Source of the DNA: Streptomyces mangrovi
Lineage (GTDB): Bacteria; Actinomycetota; Actinomycetes; Streptomycetales; Streptomycetaceae
DNA length: 64,000 nucleotides
Reading direction: 5' to 3'
Assembly (NCBI RefSeq): GCF_900114215.1
Contig: NZ_FOSG01000004.1
Coordinates: 186,001 to 250,000, forward strand
Below the pieces are notes generated by a model, which was not told where the DNA came from, did not search any database, and was given only the letters and a program-made list of their open reading frames with translations. Below, in pieces: positions 43,360-53,459 of this stretch; the stretch's first letter is position 1, and the number at the start of each line of letters is the position of its first letter. Made by a program: the position numbers and the translations under genes.

Positions 43360-44472
43360 TCACGGACGGGGGGTCAGGTCCGGGACCAGGGGGGCGAGCG
43401 CTGGTGGCGGCCCGTTCCCCACGGCGAGGGCGGTGAGCAGGGCGCCCGCCGCGGGAGCTGTCTGGATTCCGTATCCGCCCAGCCCGGCGAGCCAGTGGAA
43501 GCCGGGCACGCCGGGGTCCGGGCCGATGACGGGCACGTCGTCGCCGGGTGAGGTCCGCAGCCCGGCCCAGGCATGTCTGACGTGCCGGAGGCGGAGGGCG
43601 GCCACCGCCTCGAAGCGGTGGACGGCGACGGCCACGTCGAGGTCGTCGGGCCGTACGTCGCCGGGTGGGGCCGGTACCGCGTCCACCGGGGACAGCAGCA
43701 GCCCGCCCGACTCCGGTCTGGCGTAGAAGGTGTCCGCCACGTCGCAGACCATCGGCCAGCCGGAAGCGTCGAGACCGGGCGGCAGTTCGGCGACGGCCGC
43801 GGTGCGGCGGCGCGGCACCAGCCCGGCCGGCGCCGCGCCCGCCAGCCGGGCCACCTCGTCGGCCCAGGCCCCGGCGGCGTCGACCATGACCGCGGCGGAG
43901 AACTCCCCGATCGGCGTGGCCGCGTACCAGCGGCCGCGCCGCCGCCGAAGGGAGCGGACCCGGGCCCCGGTCGCGACGGTTCCGCCCGCCGCGCGCAGAC
44001 CGCGCAGGAAGCCCTGGTGGACGGCGTCCACGTCGATGTCGCACACCCCCGGCCGGTACAGGGCGCGGCCGAAGGACTCCGGGCGCAGCACCGGGCACAG
44101 CTCCAGGGCGCGGGACCGGTCGATCTCGACGGCCGGTTCGGGAGCGTCGGCCCCCTCGGCCAGCGCCTGTTCGAACAGGCCGGGGCTTCCCGGCGTCTCC
44201 AGGGCCAGAACGCCGCGCGGGCGCAGCAGGGCGGCGGGGGAGAAACCCCCGGGAGGTTCGGTGTAGAAAGCGCGGCCGGCCGCGGTCAGGGCCCGCACCA
44301 CCGGGCCGCCGTAGTACTCGGAGAACACCGCGGCGGACCGCCCGGTCGAGTGCGTGCCCGGTACGCGTTCGGCCTCCAGCAGTGTCACCCGGCCGTGCCG
44401 GGCGAGGAACCAGCCGGCCGCGGCGCCCGCGATGCCGCCGCCGATCACCAGGAAGTCGTCCACGCCGCTCAC
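43360..44472 (-). CDS. FAD-dependent amine/amino-acid oxidase-like protein (DAO family)
   Basis: The protein has 370 residues. The N-terminal FAD motif is DDFLVIGGGIAGAAAGWFLA; then HSTGRSAAVFSEYYGG, a DAO-fold signature, and C-terminal WLAGLGGYGIQTAPAAG. The GTG at 44472 overlaps the MFS stop (GTGA); a GTG three codons later is possible. The fold oxidises a C-N bond of a glycine- or amino-acid-like substrate with O2. In this cluster it may tailor the amino aldehyde or amine product. Confidence 0.88.
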   Translation of the reverse strand: MSGVDDFLVIGGGIAGAAAGWFLARHGRVTLLEAERVPGTHSTGRSAAVFSEYYGGPVVRALTAAGRAFYTEPPGGFSPAALLRPRGVLALETPGSPGLFEQALAEGADAPEPAVEIDRSRALELCPVLRPESFGRALYRPGVCDIDVDAVHQGFLRGLRAAGGTVATGARVRSLRRRRGRWYAATPIGEFSAAVMVDAAGAWADEVARLAGAAPAGLVPRRRTAAVAELPPGLDASGWPMVCDVADTFYARPESGGLLLSPVDAVPAPPGDVRPDDLDVAVAVHRFEAVAALRLRHVRHAWAGLRTSPGDDVPVIGPDPGVPGFHWLAGLGGYGIQTAPAAGALLTALAVGNGPPPALAPLVPDLTPRP

Positions 44473-45974
44473 CCCTCGTCCGGTCCGGTTGTGTTCGCGG
44501 CGTTCTCGGCGGTCTCGGCGTTCGCGGTGTCCGGGGCCGGCTTCCCGGGCACGGCGACGGCCGCCGGCAGCAGTGACAGCGCGGTGACCGCGGCCGCCGC
44601 GAGGAAGCCGTGGGAGATCCCCGAGGACAGCGCCGCGCCCGAGGCCTCCGCCCCCGTGTGCCCGGCGTCGTCGGCCGCCGCCCAGACGACGGCGCCGAGT
44701 ACGGCCAGTCCCGTCGCGCCACCGATCTGCCGGGCCATGGTGAGCAGACCCGACGCGGCGCCGGAGTCCTCGTCGGCCACGTCCGCCAGGGCGGCCAGTG
44801 TCAGGGGGACGCCGGTGACGCCGAGCCCCGCGTAGACCAGCACGGTCGGCACGAGCATCCCGGTGGCGTAGCCGCCGGACTCCCCGATGCGCGACAGCCA
44901 CGCCATTCCGGCCGCGGCGGTCAGCAGACCGCAGCACACCAGCGCACGGGCCCCCACCAGGGCCACCAGACGCGGGCCGAACCTGGCCCCGGCGACCAGC
45001 AGGCAGGTCAGCGGGAGGTAGACGACCGCGATCCGCAGTGCGCTGTACCCCCACACCCGGCTGAGGAAGAGGGTGAGGAAGAAGAAGACGCCGAACATGG
45101 CGGTGCTGATCAGCGCCAGCACCGCGTAGACGCCCGCCCGCCGTCCGCCGGTGAACAGCCGCAGCGGGACCAGTGGCCGCGCCCCGCGCCGCTCGACCGC
45201 CACGAAGACCGCCAGCAGCACGACCGAGGCGCCCAGCGCGGCGAGCACCTCCGGACGCGTCCGGCCGCCGTGCCCGGAGGAGGCGGAGACCAGCCCGTAC
45301 ACCAGCAGCAGCGCCGCCAGGGTGCCGGTGACGGCGCCGGATGCGTCGAACACCCCGTGCCGCCGGGGTGTCTTGGGAAGCACTCGCCGGGTGACGGCCA
45401 GGAGCACCACCCCGATCGGCACGTTGACGAGCATCACCCAGCGCCAGGAGAGCCAGGCGGTGATCACCCCGCCCGCCAGCAGGCCCAGGCCGCCGCCGGC
45501 CGTGGCGACGGCCGTGTACCAGCCGATCGCCCGATCCCGCTCCGGCCCCTGGGGAAACGTCACGGCGATCAGCGACAGCGCGGCGGGCGAGGCCGCGGCG
45601 GCGCCCGCGCCCTGCGCCGCGCGGCACACCACCAGCAGCCACGGCTGGGAGGCGAGGCCGCCCAGCAGCGAGGCGCAGGTGAACAGCGCCAGGCCGGCCG
45701 CGAACATCCGCCGCCGGCCCAGGATGTCCCCGGCCCGCCCGCCCAGCATCAGCAGACCGCCGAAGGCGATGGAGTACGAGGCGACGACCCATTCCAGGCC
45801 CGCGCCGCCCAGCCCCAGTGAGCGCTGGATGCTCGGCAGCGCGACGTTGACGATGGTGGCGTCCAGCAGGAACATCAGCTGCGCCGCGGAGATCACCGCC
45901 AGCGCGGCCGACCGCCGGCGCGGGGCCCGTCCGCGCTCCGGGGCGTCCGCCGCGGCCTGCGCCGCCGCCGTCAT
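44469..45974 (-). CDS. MFS exporter, 14-TM DHA2 drug:H+ antiporter type
   Basis: The protein has 501 residues. It begins AVISAAQLMFLLDATIVNVA, with motif A GGRAGDILGRRRMFAAG and motif C-like ATAGGGLGLLAGGVIT. The number of hydrophobic segments suits 14 helices. The C-terminus has a short Ala-Asn-Ala-Glu repeat. Start and stop overlap neighbours (ATGA, GTGA), so it is co-translated with the ligase and oxidase. Probable export of, or resistance to, the cluster's product. Confidence 0.92.
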   Translation of the reverse strand: MTAAAQAAADAPERGRAPRRRSAALAVISAAQLMFLLDATIVNVALPSIQRSLGLGGAGLEWVVASYSIAFGGLLMLGGRAGDILGRRRMFAAGLALFTCASLLGGLASQPWLLVVCRAAQGAGAAAASPAALSLIAVTFPQGPERDRAIGWYTAVATAGGGLGLLAGGVITAWLSWRWVMLVNVPIGVVLLAVTRRVLPKTPRRHGVFDASGAVTGTLAALLLVYGLVSASSGHGGRTRPEVLAALGASVVLLAVFVAVERRGARPLVPLRLFTGGRRAGVYAVLALISTAMFGVFFFLTLFLSRVWGYSALRIAVVYLPLTCLLVAGARFGPRLVALVGARALVCCGLLTAAAGMAWLSRIGESGGYATGMLVPTVLVYAGLGVTGVPLTLAALADVADEDSGAASGLLTMARQIGGATGLAVLGAVVWAAADDAGHTGAEASGAALSSGISHGFLAAAAVTALSLLPAAVAVPGKPAPDTANAETAENAANTTGPDEG

Positions 45975-47629
45975 CGGCGCACGGCGCGTTCGTACTCGAT
46001 CTCCAGGCGGCGGCGCAGCGGATGGCGCAGGATCTTGCCCAGCGAGTTCCTGGGCAGCTCCCACACGAACTGCACCCGGTCCGGCCACAGGGCCCGGGCC
46101 ACCTTCTCCTCGGTCAGCAGCGCGTGCAGCGACTTCAGGGTGGGCGGCTCCTCGCCCGGCACCACCACGGCGCACACCAGTTCCGCGCCGGGCACCTCCG
46201 GGTCCGGGTAGCCCACCAGGGCGATCTCCTTCACCAGGGGGTGCCGCACCAGCACGGACTCCACGTACAGCGTGGAGACCTTCATGCCGTTGGCCCGGGT
46301 GATCTGGTCGACGGTGCGGCCGGTGATGCGGATGCCGCCGCGCCCGTCGTCGCGGGCCAGGTCGGTGGTGTCGAACCAGCCTTCCTCGTCCAGGCACGCC
46401 TGGTAGACCTCGCGCTGGCCGAGGTAGCCCAGGCACTGGGACGCGCCGCGCACCAGCAGCCGGCCGGTGTCGTCGCCGGGCTCGGCGTCGATGCGTATCT
46501 CCATCGAGGGCTCGGGGCGCCCGTCGCTGTGCGCCGCCCAGCCCTCCGGGTCGTCCGCGCGGGTCACGGTGACCGCGCCGTTCTCCGTCATGCCCCACAG
46601 GGCGCGCACCGGGACGTCGAAGACCTCCCGCATCTCGGCGATCAGCCGGGGCGCGATCGGCGCCGAGCCGGAGACGACCTGTACCACGCCGGAGGTGTCG
46701 CGCGGCTTCTGGCGCTGTGCCTCCAGCATCGACACCAGGAACGCAGGTGGCACGTACGCCCAGGTGACGCGGTGCCTGGCCATCAGGTCCAGCAGCAGCT
46801 CCATGTCGCGGCCCGCCTCCTGCATCACGCAGGTGGCGCGCAGCAGCAGCGGCATGTAGCAGGCGTAGGTCAGCCCGGCCATGTGGGTGGCGTAGTTGGG
46901 GATGGAGATGACGTCGTCCGCGGTGAGCCGGTGCGGTGCGCAGACCGCGAGCACGGCCGCGTGGAGGGTGTTCTGACTGTGCACCACGCCCTTCATCCGG
47001 CCGGTGGTGCCCGAGGTGTACAGCAGCAGCGACGGGTCGTCGGGCCCCAGCCGGTCGGCCGCCCCGACGGTGCGGCGCTCCTCCCAGGGCGTGCGGACGA
47101 AGAACTCCTCGAAGTCGACCGCGCCGGTCGCGGCGGCGTCGCCGACGACCACTTGGTGCTTCAGGGAGGCGGGCGCGGCCTCGGCCAGACGGGCGCCGTA
47201 GTCCGTCCCGTCGACGCGGTCGGCGGTCACGCAGACCCTCGCCTCGCTGCGGGCGAGCACGTCCGACAGCTCCCGCACGTCGAGCGCGGGGATGACCGGG
47301 CAGCCGACGGCGCCGACGCGGTGGCACGCCAGGTACAGGGGGGTGAGCATCCAGCGGTTCGGCAGGTAGAGGGCGACCACGTCCCCGCGCCCCACGCCGA
47401 GTTCGGCCAGGGCGGCGGCGAAGCGCTCGACCAGCTGCCGGAGTTCGGCGTAGTCGAGGGTGCGCGAGTGATCACGGCCCTCGTAGGCGATGATCGCGGG
47501 GTGCCCGCCCCTGAGGCGCGCCGCCTCGTCGAGGTCGTCGAGGAACGTCTCCTCGCGCCACCAGCCCGCGGCCCGGTACTCGGCGGCCTGTTCGGGTCTC
47601 GGCCTGACCAGCGTCTCCCAGTCGCCCAC
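45971..47629 (-). CDS. Acyl-CoA synthetase/AMP-dependent ligase
   Basis: The protein has 552 residues from GTG at 47629, after GAGAGGGA. It shows LLLYTSGTTGRMKGVVHS, ALWGMTENGAVTVTR, GWFDTTDLARDDGRG, and C-terminal RNSLGKILRHPLRRR with the catalytic Lys. It lacks a fused carrier domain. It likely activates an acid as the AMP ester for CoA or for transfer in the pathway. It is the first gene of the minus-strand operon running to the encapsulin gene. Confidence 0.9.
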   Translation of the reverse strand: MGDWETLVRPRPEQAAEYRAAGWWREETFLDDLDEAARLRGGHPAIIAYEGRDHSRTLDYAELRQLVERFAAALAELGVGRGDVVALYLPNRWMLTPLYLACHRVGAVGCPVIPALDVRELSDVLARSEARVCVTADRVDGTDYGARLAEAAPASLKHQVVVGDAAATGAVDFEEFFVRTPWEERRTVGAADRLGPDDPSLLLYTSGTTGRMKGVVHSQNTLHAAVLAVCAPHRLTADDVISIPNYATHMAGLTYACYMPLLLRATCVMQEAGRDMELLLDLMARHRVTWAYVPPAFLVSMLEAQRQKPRDTSGVVQVVSGSAPIAPRLIAEMREVFDVPVRALWGMTENGAVTVTRADDPEGWAAHSDGRPEPSMEIRIDAEPGDDTGRLLVRGASQCLGYLGQREVYQACLDEEGWFDTTDLARDDGRGGIRITGRTVDQITRANGMKVSTLYVESVLVRHPLVKEIALVGYPDPEVPGAELVCAVVVPGEEPPTLKSLHALLTEEKVARALWPDRVQFVWELPRNSLGKILRHPLRRRLEIEYERAVRR

Positions 47630-47910
47630 AAGCGGTCCCTCTCGTACTCGAGCGCGAATCCGGACGCTGAGCCTAGAGGAAGGGGCAGGGGTCGCGGTAC
47701 CCCCTTCGAATAACATCCTGTTCAGCGGACGTGTAATTCACGTAAACGTGTCGCAAAAGCGACAGGAGCGGGCATGGCGACCTATCGGGGAGCAATAGGC
47801 TTTCGCTGCGGCGGGGGATTTGCCGCCTTGACAGATGGGAAGTGGCAGAGTCAGGCTGCGCCGTGCGTCCGACACTGTCTGCAGCGCACGAGAGCGCTTC
47901 TGGAGGCATC
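47630..47910. promoter_or_regulatory. Divergent promoter region of the encapsulin cluster
   Basis: The 281-base spacer between the ligase (-) and ATP-grasp (+) genes has the lowest GC in the cluster at 47705-47760. It contains a 12-bp palindrome CACGTAAACGTG (47739-47750) flanked by further ACGTGT copies at 47729 and 47746. The palindrome looks like an operator serving both directions. No regulator gene is present in the cluster. Confidence 0.5.
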
Positions 47911-48810
47911 GTGAGAATTGGCCTGCTCGGATGGGACTATTCCGGGATCGACCCCGATGGAACGAGCCTGGTGGAATACGGGCGGGAGCGCGGTCACGAA
48001 ACCTCCTTCTTCACGCTCGAGGAAATCGCGTACCACCCCGGCCCGGAAGGGGTCGAGTTGACGCTGAAGGGGGAGCCGGCCGCTTCCTTCGACGCGGTGA
48101 TCAACCGCTCGAAGCTCTACGGGGACGACTGGCGCGACCGGGTCGAGCGACTGGCCATGCTGAGCAACGTCCCAGGTCCGATGCTGTTCGACCCGGTGGA
48201 CGTATGGCTGACGGGTTACAGCAAGTTCCTCATGACGCAGAAACTCGCCGCCGCCGGACTGCCTGTCCCGCCAATGCGTTCGGCGGTGTCGCTCGCGGAT
48301 GTGGAGACGGCCTTCGAGGAATGGGGTGACATCATTCTCAAACCCTCCTACGGCTACCGGGGACAGGATGTCGAACGCATCCATGATTTCGGGTCGCAGA
48401 AAGAAGTCGCGGAGGATCTGCTGGCGCGCTTCTCCACCGTCCTCTGTCAGCCGTACTACCCGACCGAGGGCGGTGAATACCGTATCAGCGTGGCGGGGGA
48501 TGTCACGCCGATAAACATGCTCAAGCTCCCCCCTGTCGGCTCCTGGCGCTGCAAGACGCTGGAGGGTGCGAGTTTCGAGCGGATCGACGCTCCGGACGAA
48601 CTGGTCGACCTTTCGGTCCGCGCGACCCGAACCCTGGGAATGACCCTCTCGGGACTCGACGTACTTCCCCATGAGGGCGGTTACATGATTCTCGAGGTCA
48701 ATCCCGTTCCCGGTTTTCTGAGCGTCCTGGGCGCGGAACAGCACCGGCAGGTGCTGGCCGGCGTCTACGACTGGGTGGAGCGGAAGGTCCAGGAGGGCCC
48801 CTCCGCCTGA
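47911..48810 (+). CDS. RimK-like ATP-grasp ligase
   Basis: The protein has 299 residues from the GTG at 47911 (VRIGLLGWDYSGIDPDGT), which has GGAGG at the right distance. It has the ATP-grasp features DIILKPSYGYRGQDVERI, the acidic EYRISVAGD strand, and metal-binding MILEVNPVPGF. Codon use here is noticeably less GC-biased than in its neighbours. The family forms amide bonds between a carboxylate and an amine. In Family 3 encapsulin clusters LysX/ArgX-type ligases act with amino-group carrier proteins; no such carrier is apparent here. Confidence 0.85.
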   Translation: MRIGLLGWDYSGIDPDGTSLVEYGRERGHETSFFTLEEIAYHPGPEGVELTLKGEPAASFDAVINRSKLYGDDWRDRVERLAMLSNVPGPMLFDPVDVWLTGYSKFLMTQKLAAAGLPVPPMRSAVSLADVETAFEEWGDIILKPSYGYRGQDVERIHDFGSQKEVAEDLLARFSTVLCQPYYPTEGGEYRISVAGDVTPINMLKLPPVGSWRCKTLEGASFERIDAPDELVDLSVRATRTLGMTLSGLDVLPHEGGYMILEVNPVPGFLSVLGAEQHRQVLAGVYDWVERKVQEGPSA

Positions 48811-48883
48811 CGGCGGACCGCCGAACCCCGCTCCGGCCGCCGACCGGAGCACCGGCCGTACGACACCGAGCACCGGGAGAGCC

Positions 48884-49981
48884 ATGCGCTACACGACCTT
48901 CGGACGGAACACGGGGCTGCGGGTCTCGGAGTTCGCCCTGGGTACCGCCAACTTCGGCGCCGCCTACGGCAGCGGCCCCGGCGGCGCCGACCTGATGTGG
49001 AGCAGACGGGGCGACGGCGCCGAGCGGGAGGAGGCCCGTAAGATCTTCGAGCGCTTCGCCGAGGCCGGCGGCACCCTGATCGACACCGCCGACTGCTACC
49101 ACTTCGGCCAGGCCGAACGCCTGCTGGGCGAGTTCCTCGCCGCCGACCGCGACCACTTCGTCCTGGCCTCGAAGTACAGCGGCGGAGACTCCCGGAACCC
49201 GGGGATCTCCGACACCGGCAACAGCCGCAAGAACATGATCCGCTCGGTCGAGGGCAGTCTGCGCCGCCTGAACACCGACCACATCGACCTGTACTGGGCG
49301 CACTTCCCCGACACCCTGACCCCCACCGAGGAGATCCTGGCCGGCGTCGACCACCTGGTGCGCAGCGGCAAGATCCTCTACGCCGGGCTGTCGAACTTCC
49401 CCGCCTGGCGCACCTCCCGCGCCGTCACCATCGCCGAACTGCGCGGCTGGTCGCCGGTCATCGGTATCCAGACCGAGTACAACCTGCTCAACCGCACCGC
49501 CGAGCGCGAACTGCTGCCCATGGCCGAGGGGCTCGGCCTCGGGGCGGCCCTGTGGTCGCCGCTGGGCGGCGGGCTGCTGACCGGCAAGTACCGCCGCACC
49601 GAGGCCGGCTGGGTCAGTGACGAGAACCGCCGCCACCCCCGGAACAACACCGACCGCATCGCGGCCGTCGTCGACGCGGTACGGGAGGTGGCCGGCGAGG
49701 CGGGCACCGCGCCGGCCCGGATCGCGCTCGCCTGGCTGCGCGCCCGCGCCGCGCGCTCCACCACCGCGCTCGTCCCCGTCATCGGCCCGCGCAGCACCGC
49801 CCAGCTCGAGGACTACCTCGCGGCGCTCGACATCGCGCTCACCGACGAGCAGACGCGCCGCCTGGACGAGGCGGGAGAGATACCGCTCGGCACGCCGCAC
49901 GAGATCAACGCACTGGTGCGCGAGTCCGTGCTCGGCGGAGACCCGGACCGGGTGGCCGCCCGCGCCGTCCCCGTGGCCTAG
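48884..49981 (+). CDS. Aldo/keto reductase (second, plus strand)
   Basis: The protein has 365 residues: GLRVSEFALGTANFGAAYG, LIDTADCYHFGQAERLLGEF, FVLASKYSGG, DLYWAHFPDTLTPTEEIL, IQTEYNLLNR and VIGPRSTAQLEDYL. It follows the ATP-grasp gene by 73 bases and is likely co-transcribed. Catalytic Asp, Tyr, Lys and His are present. The stop TAG is formed at the very edge of a MITE, so the original C-terminus may have been slightly different. Confidence 0.9.
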   Translation: MRYTTFGRNTGLRVSEFALGTANFGAAYGSGPGGADLMWSRRGDGAEREEARKIFERFAEAGGTLIDTADCYHFGQAERLLGEFLAADRDHFVLASKYSGGDSRNPGISDTGNSRKNMIRSVEGSLRRLNTDHIDLYWAHFPDTLTPTEEILAGVDHLVRSGKILYAGLSNFPAWRTSRAVTIAELRGWSPVIGIQTEYNLLNRTAERELLPMAEGLGLGAALWSPLGGGLLTGKYRRTEAGWVSDENRRHPRNNTDRIAAVVDAVREVAGEAGTAPARIALAWLRARAARSTTALVPVIGPRSTAQLEDYLAALDIALTDEQTRRLDEAGEIPLGTPHEINALVRESVLGGDPDRVAARAVPVA

Positions 49982-50153
49982 GGCGTGCCGTGAAAGTCCC
50001 GTCCGCGGGGCGGCGCCATGCCCGCGCCCCTGCCGCGTTGTCGGGCCTCGGCGCAGCACGCTGCGCTCTCGGCCCTCCGCCTCGCCGTCGCACGCACCTG
50101 ACGCCGCCCCGCGCGCCCTGCGTGCGCACGACGCCACTTTCACGACACGCCCT
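49980..50153. mobile_element. 174-bp MITE-like element with 24-bp terminal inverted repeats
   Basis: The left end reads AGGGCGTGCCGTGAAAGTCC and the right end, reversed, AGGGCGTGTCGTGAAAGTGG; each continues CGTC, so about 21 of 24 positions match. There is no coding capacity for a transposase. It resembles small non-autonomous elements scattered in Streptomyces genomes. Target duplication is unclear. Confidence 0.75.
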
Positions 50154-50180
50154 GGCGCCGGGCCCGGCAAAGGTGTCGGC

Positions 50181-51170
50181 TCAGGCACCGGTCCGCCTCC
50201 CGCAGCGGGGGGCGGACCGGGTCACCGACGCCAGGAACGGCGCCCGGTACGGCGCGGTGGGCACCGGGGAGTCGCTGATCAGACGCGCCGCCAGCGGATA
50301 CTCCGGGGCCGCGCCGGGACCGGCGTAGGCCAGGATGAGGGTGGGGTCGCCCAGAGCGCGCAGGGAGAGCACCAGGTCCGCCTCGTCATGTCCGTCCGGG
50401 TCGCCGAAATCCTGGGAGGGGACGGCTGCGAAGCCCATACCGGTCTTGAAGTGGAAAAGGCCCGGCTGGGTGAGGTGGCCCAGCAGGTTCGGCTCGTTCC
50501 CCAGGGTCACCCGGGCGTAGCCCTTGGCCCGCGCGACGCGCATCGCGGAGAAGTACAGGGCGCGGGCCAGACTGTGCCTGCGCCACTGAGCGCTGACCGC
50601 GGAGAAGCGCACCACCGCGGCGTCCCTCTCGGGCAGCTCCAGCACCAGGCAGCCGCCGGCCAGCTCGTCCCCGGCGTACGCGAAGACCCCGCAGAACTTC
50701 TCCGGTCCGTGCAGCACGGCGTCCCGGTAGCCGAGGGCGAAGGGGACGCCGAAACGCATTTGGGCCACACGCTCCTCGTAGAGGGCGAGGAACGCCTCCA
50801 GCGTCCGCTTCGACACCGGCTCCTCGACCACCTCGCGCAGCCCGGCCGCCTGAGCCCGGCGCCGGGCGCGCCGTACGTCCTGCCGTGCCTTGGTGTCCAG
50901 CCGGGCCAGGAACTCCTCCTCGCCGGAGCCCAGTTCGGCCACCCAGGTGACGGTGGCGGGCTTGCGCAGGAAGCCCCGCCCGGCCAGCTCGTCCCACAGC
51001 TCGGCGGGCGGGCGCTCCATCCTGACCACGTCCACGTCCACGTCCACACCCGCGCCCGGGCCCACGCCGGAGTCCGCGGTCCGCCCGGCCGCCGCGGCCC
51101 AGGGCTCGGCGGCCAGCTCGTGCGGCTCGATCAGGGCGAGCGACAGGCCGTATCTGTCCACGATCTCCAT
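50181..51170 (-). CDS. FemAB/GNAT-type acyltransferase
   Basis: The protein has 329 residues from the ATG at 51170, after GGGAGTG. It has the second-half GNAT-like core WRRHSLARALYFSAMRVARA then GYARVTLGNEPNLLGHLTQ, and FHFKTGMGFAAV. An Asp/Val repeat near residue 50 is low complexity. FemAB-like members use aminoacyl-tRNA to form amide bonds; others use acyl-CoA. In this cluster it could add an amino acid or acyl group. A hairpin overlaps its 3' end (50188-50220). Confidence 0.75.
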   Translation of the reverse strand: MEIVDRYGLSLALIEPHELAAEPWAAAAGRTADSGVGPGAGVDVDVDVVRMERPPAELWDELAGRGFLRKPATVTWVAELGSGEEEFLARLDTKARQDVRRARRRAQAAGLREVVEEPVSKRTLEAFLALYEERVAQMRFGVPFALGYRDAVLHGPEKFCGVFAYAGDELAGGCLVLELPERDAAVVRFSAVSAQWRRHSLARALYFSAMRVARAKGYARVTLGNEPNLLGHLTQPGLFHFKTGMGFAAVPSQDFGDPDGHDEADLVLSLRALGDPTLILAYAGPGAAPEYPLAARLISDSPVPTAPYRAPFLASVTRSAPRCGRRTGA

Positions 51171-51270
51171 GCACCACTCCCGGGCCGGGCGGTTGGCTGC
51201 TGCCGGGCACCGTGCCGGTCGTCCCGGATCGGGGAGGACCGGCACGGCACGCTGTCCCTCTCCGGGCCGC

Positions 51271-52215
<945 letters not shown>

Positions 52216-53376
52216 CTAGACGCCCAGCCGCTCCTTGACCTCGGCGAAGAACGGCACGTACCGGTAGTCCCGGGCCACCGGGTCGTAGTCGGTGTACCGG
52301 TTGGTGAACTCCAGCAGCCGCCCCCGGACGGCCTCCACCGGCTCCCGGTGGATCGCGGCCTCGATGCGCTGGATCTCGCCGAGGAACTCGGCCAGGGCCG
52401 TGGGGACCGCCGCACCGAGCTCGATCACACCGTCCCTGACGCGGATGCCGCCGTGCTCGCTCAGGTAGCCGAAGAGCAGCTGGGACGCCACGGCGTCGTA
52501 GTTGGGGCGCGGGATGCCCTCCACGGCGTAGCGCAGCAGCCGCTCCGCCAGGATGTACTCGTAGGCGGTGTGCGCCTCCTCACGCGGCAGCGCGCGGTCG
52601 TTGAGCAGGGCCAGCATGGCGGAGACGTCCACGCGCAGCTCCTCCAGCCCCGCCAGCGGCTTGTACTTCTTGGCCGGGAGGAACTCGGGGATGGGCATGT
52701 CGCCCTGCCGGTGGTGGTATTCGTGCAGCCGCACCCACCAGGACGATGCCTGCCGTATCCGCTCGTCCGGCGCGCCCTGGATGCGCGGGAAGCTGTCCTC
52801 GGCCATCACGGCGTCGATCATCTTCCGGGTGATGCGGTTGTGCCGCTCGACGAACTTGTCGATGAAGTAGAAGATCAGGTCGTCCGGCCGCTGGAGGCCG
52901 TCGATGTGGTTCTCCGGGAAGAGCGCCACCACCACGCGCGAGGTGAAGCCCTGCGACCGCCCGGTGATGACGACCGGGGCCGTCGGGCTGGCGTAGCGCT
53001 CGGCCAGGTGGGGATCGGCGGGCAGTTCCTCGTAGGTGAGGTAGTCCAGTGACAGCTTCGGGAAGTACGAGGCGTCGAAGAGCGAGAAGAGGTGGTTGTC
53101 GCGGCGGCCGTTGATGTGGCCCTTGACGGCGTCCAGCCGGTCGCCGGGGGTGAAGGAACCGATGTCCTCAAGGAAGGCCCGCACCACGGGCCGGCGGGAC
53201 AGTTCCGGGGATCCCTCGATCCGTTCGGCCAGGATCTTGAGCGTGTCCCTCTCGCGGAACGATGAGCGGTCCGGCAACTCCCGGCGGATCGCGTCCACTT
53301 CCGTGAACACCGCCTCCATCCCGTCGTCCGGGATCTTTTCGCCGCTCTTCTCGTTCCTGCCGCTGTCGTGCCTCAC
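52216..53376 (-). CDS. HEYHH-motif protein (DUF6421-like)
   Basis: The protein has 386 residues from GTG at 53376, after GGGAGG. The central motif WVRLHEYHHRQGDMPIPEF contains HExHH, which could bind a metal. Upstream are LFSLFDASYFPKLSLDYLTY and FVERHNRITRKMIDAVMAE. It is likely cytoplasmic and not a classical gluzincin, since the context residues differ. I associate it with DUF6421 proteins seen in Streptomyces metabolite clusters. It is the first large gene of the minus-strand group. Confidence 0.6.
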   Translation of the reverse strand: MRHDSGRNEKSGEKIPDDGMEAVFTEVDAIRRELPDRSSFRERDTLKILAERIEGSPELSRRPVVRAFLEDIGSFTPGDRLDAVKGHINGRRDNHLFSLFDASYFPKLSLDYLTYEELPADPHLAERYASPTAPVVITGRSQGFTSRVVVALFPENHIDGLQRPDDLIFYFIDKFVERHNRITRKMIDAVMAEDSFPRIQGAPDERIRQASSWWVRLHEYHHRQGDMPIPEFLPAKKYKPLAGLEELRVDVSAMLALLNDRALPREEAHTAYEYILAERLLRYAVEGIPRPNYDAVASQLLFGYLSEHGGIRVRDGVIELGAAVPTALAEFLGEIQRIEAAIHREPVEAVRGRLLEFTNRYTDYDPVARDYRYVPFFAEVKERLGV

Positions 53377-53459
53377 ACAGCCTCCCGGGCGCCGACGGTC
53401 GAAGTCGGCACGAGTCGCTGATCGAACTCCCGCGGCGAACCGGTGGGGCCCGGCCGCGG

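Noticed and set aside
40178..43726. 1182-codon plus-strand open frame opposite the A-T-R gene
   Set aside because: It is antisense to a gene with clear adenylation, carrier and reductase motifs; the translation is Gly/Arg/His/Gln-rich and matches nothing.
50188..50220. Hairpin overlapping the end of the FemAB-like gene
   Set aside because: A 10-bp stem exists but lies within codons, and the neighbouring MITE can itself form structure; not listed as a separate terminator.
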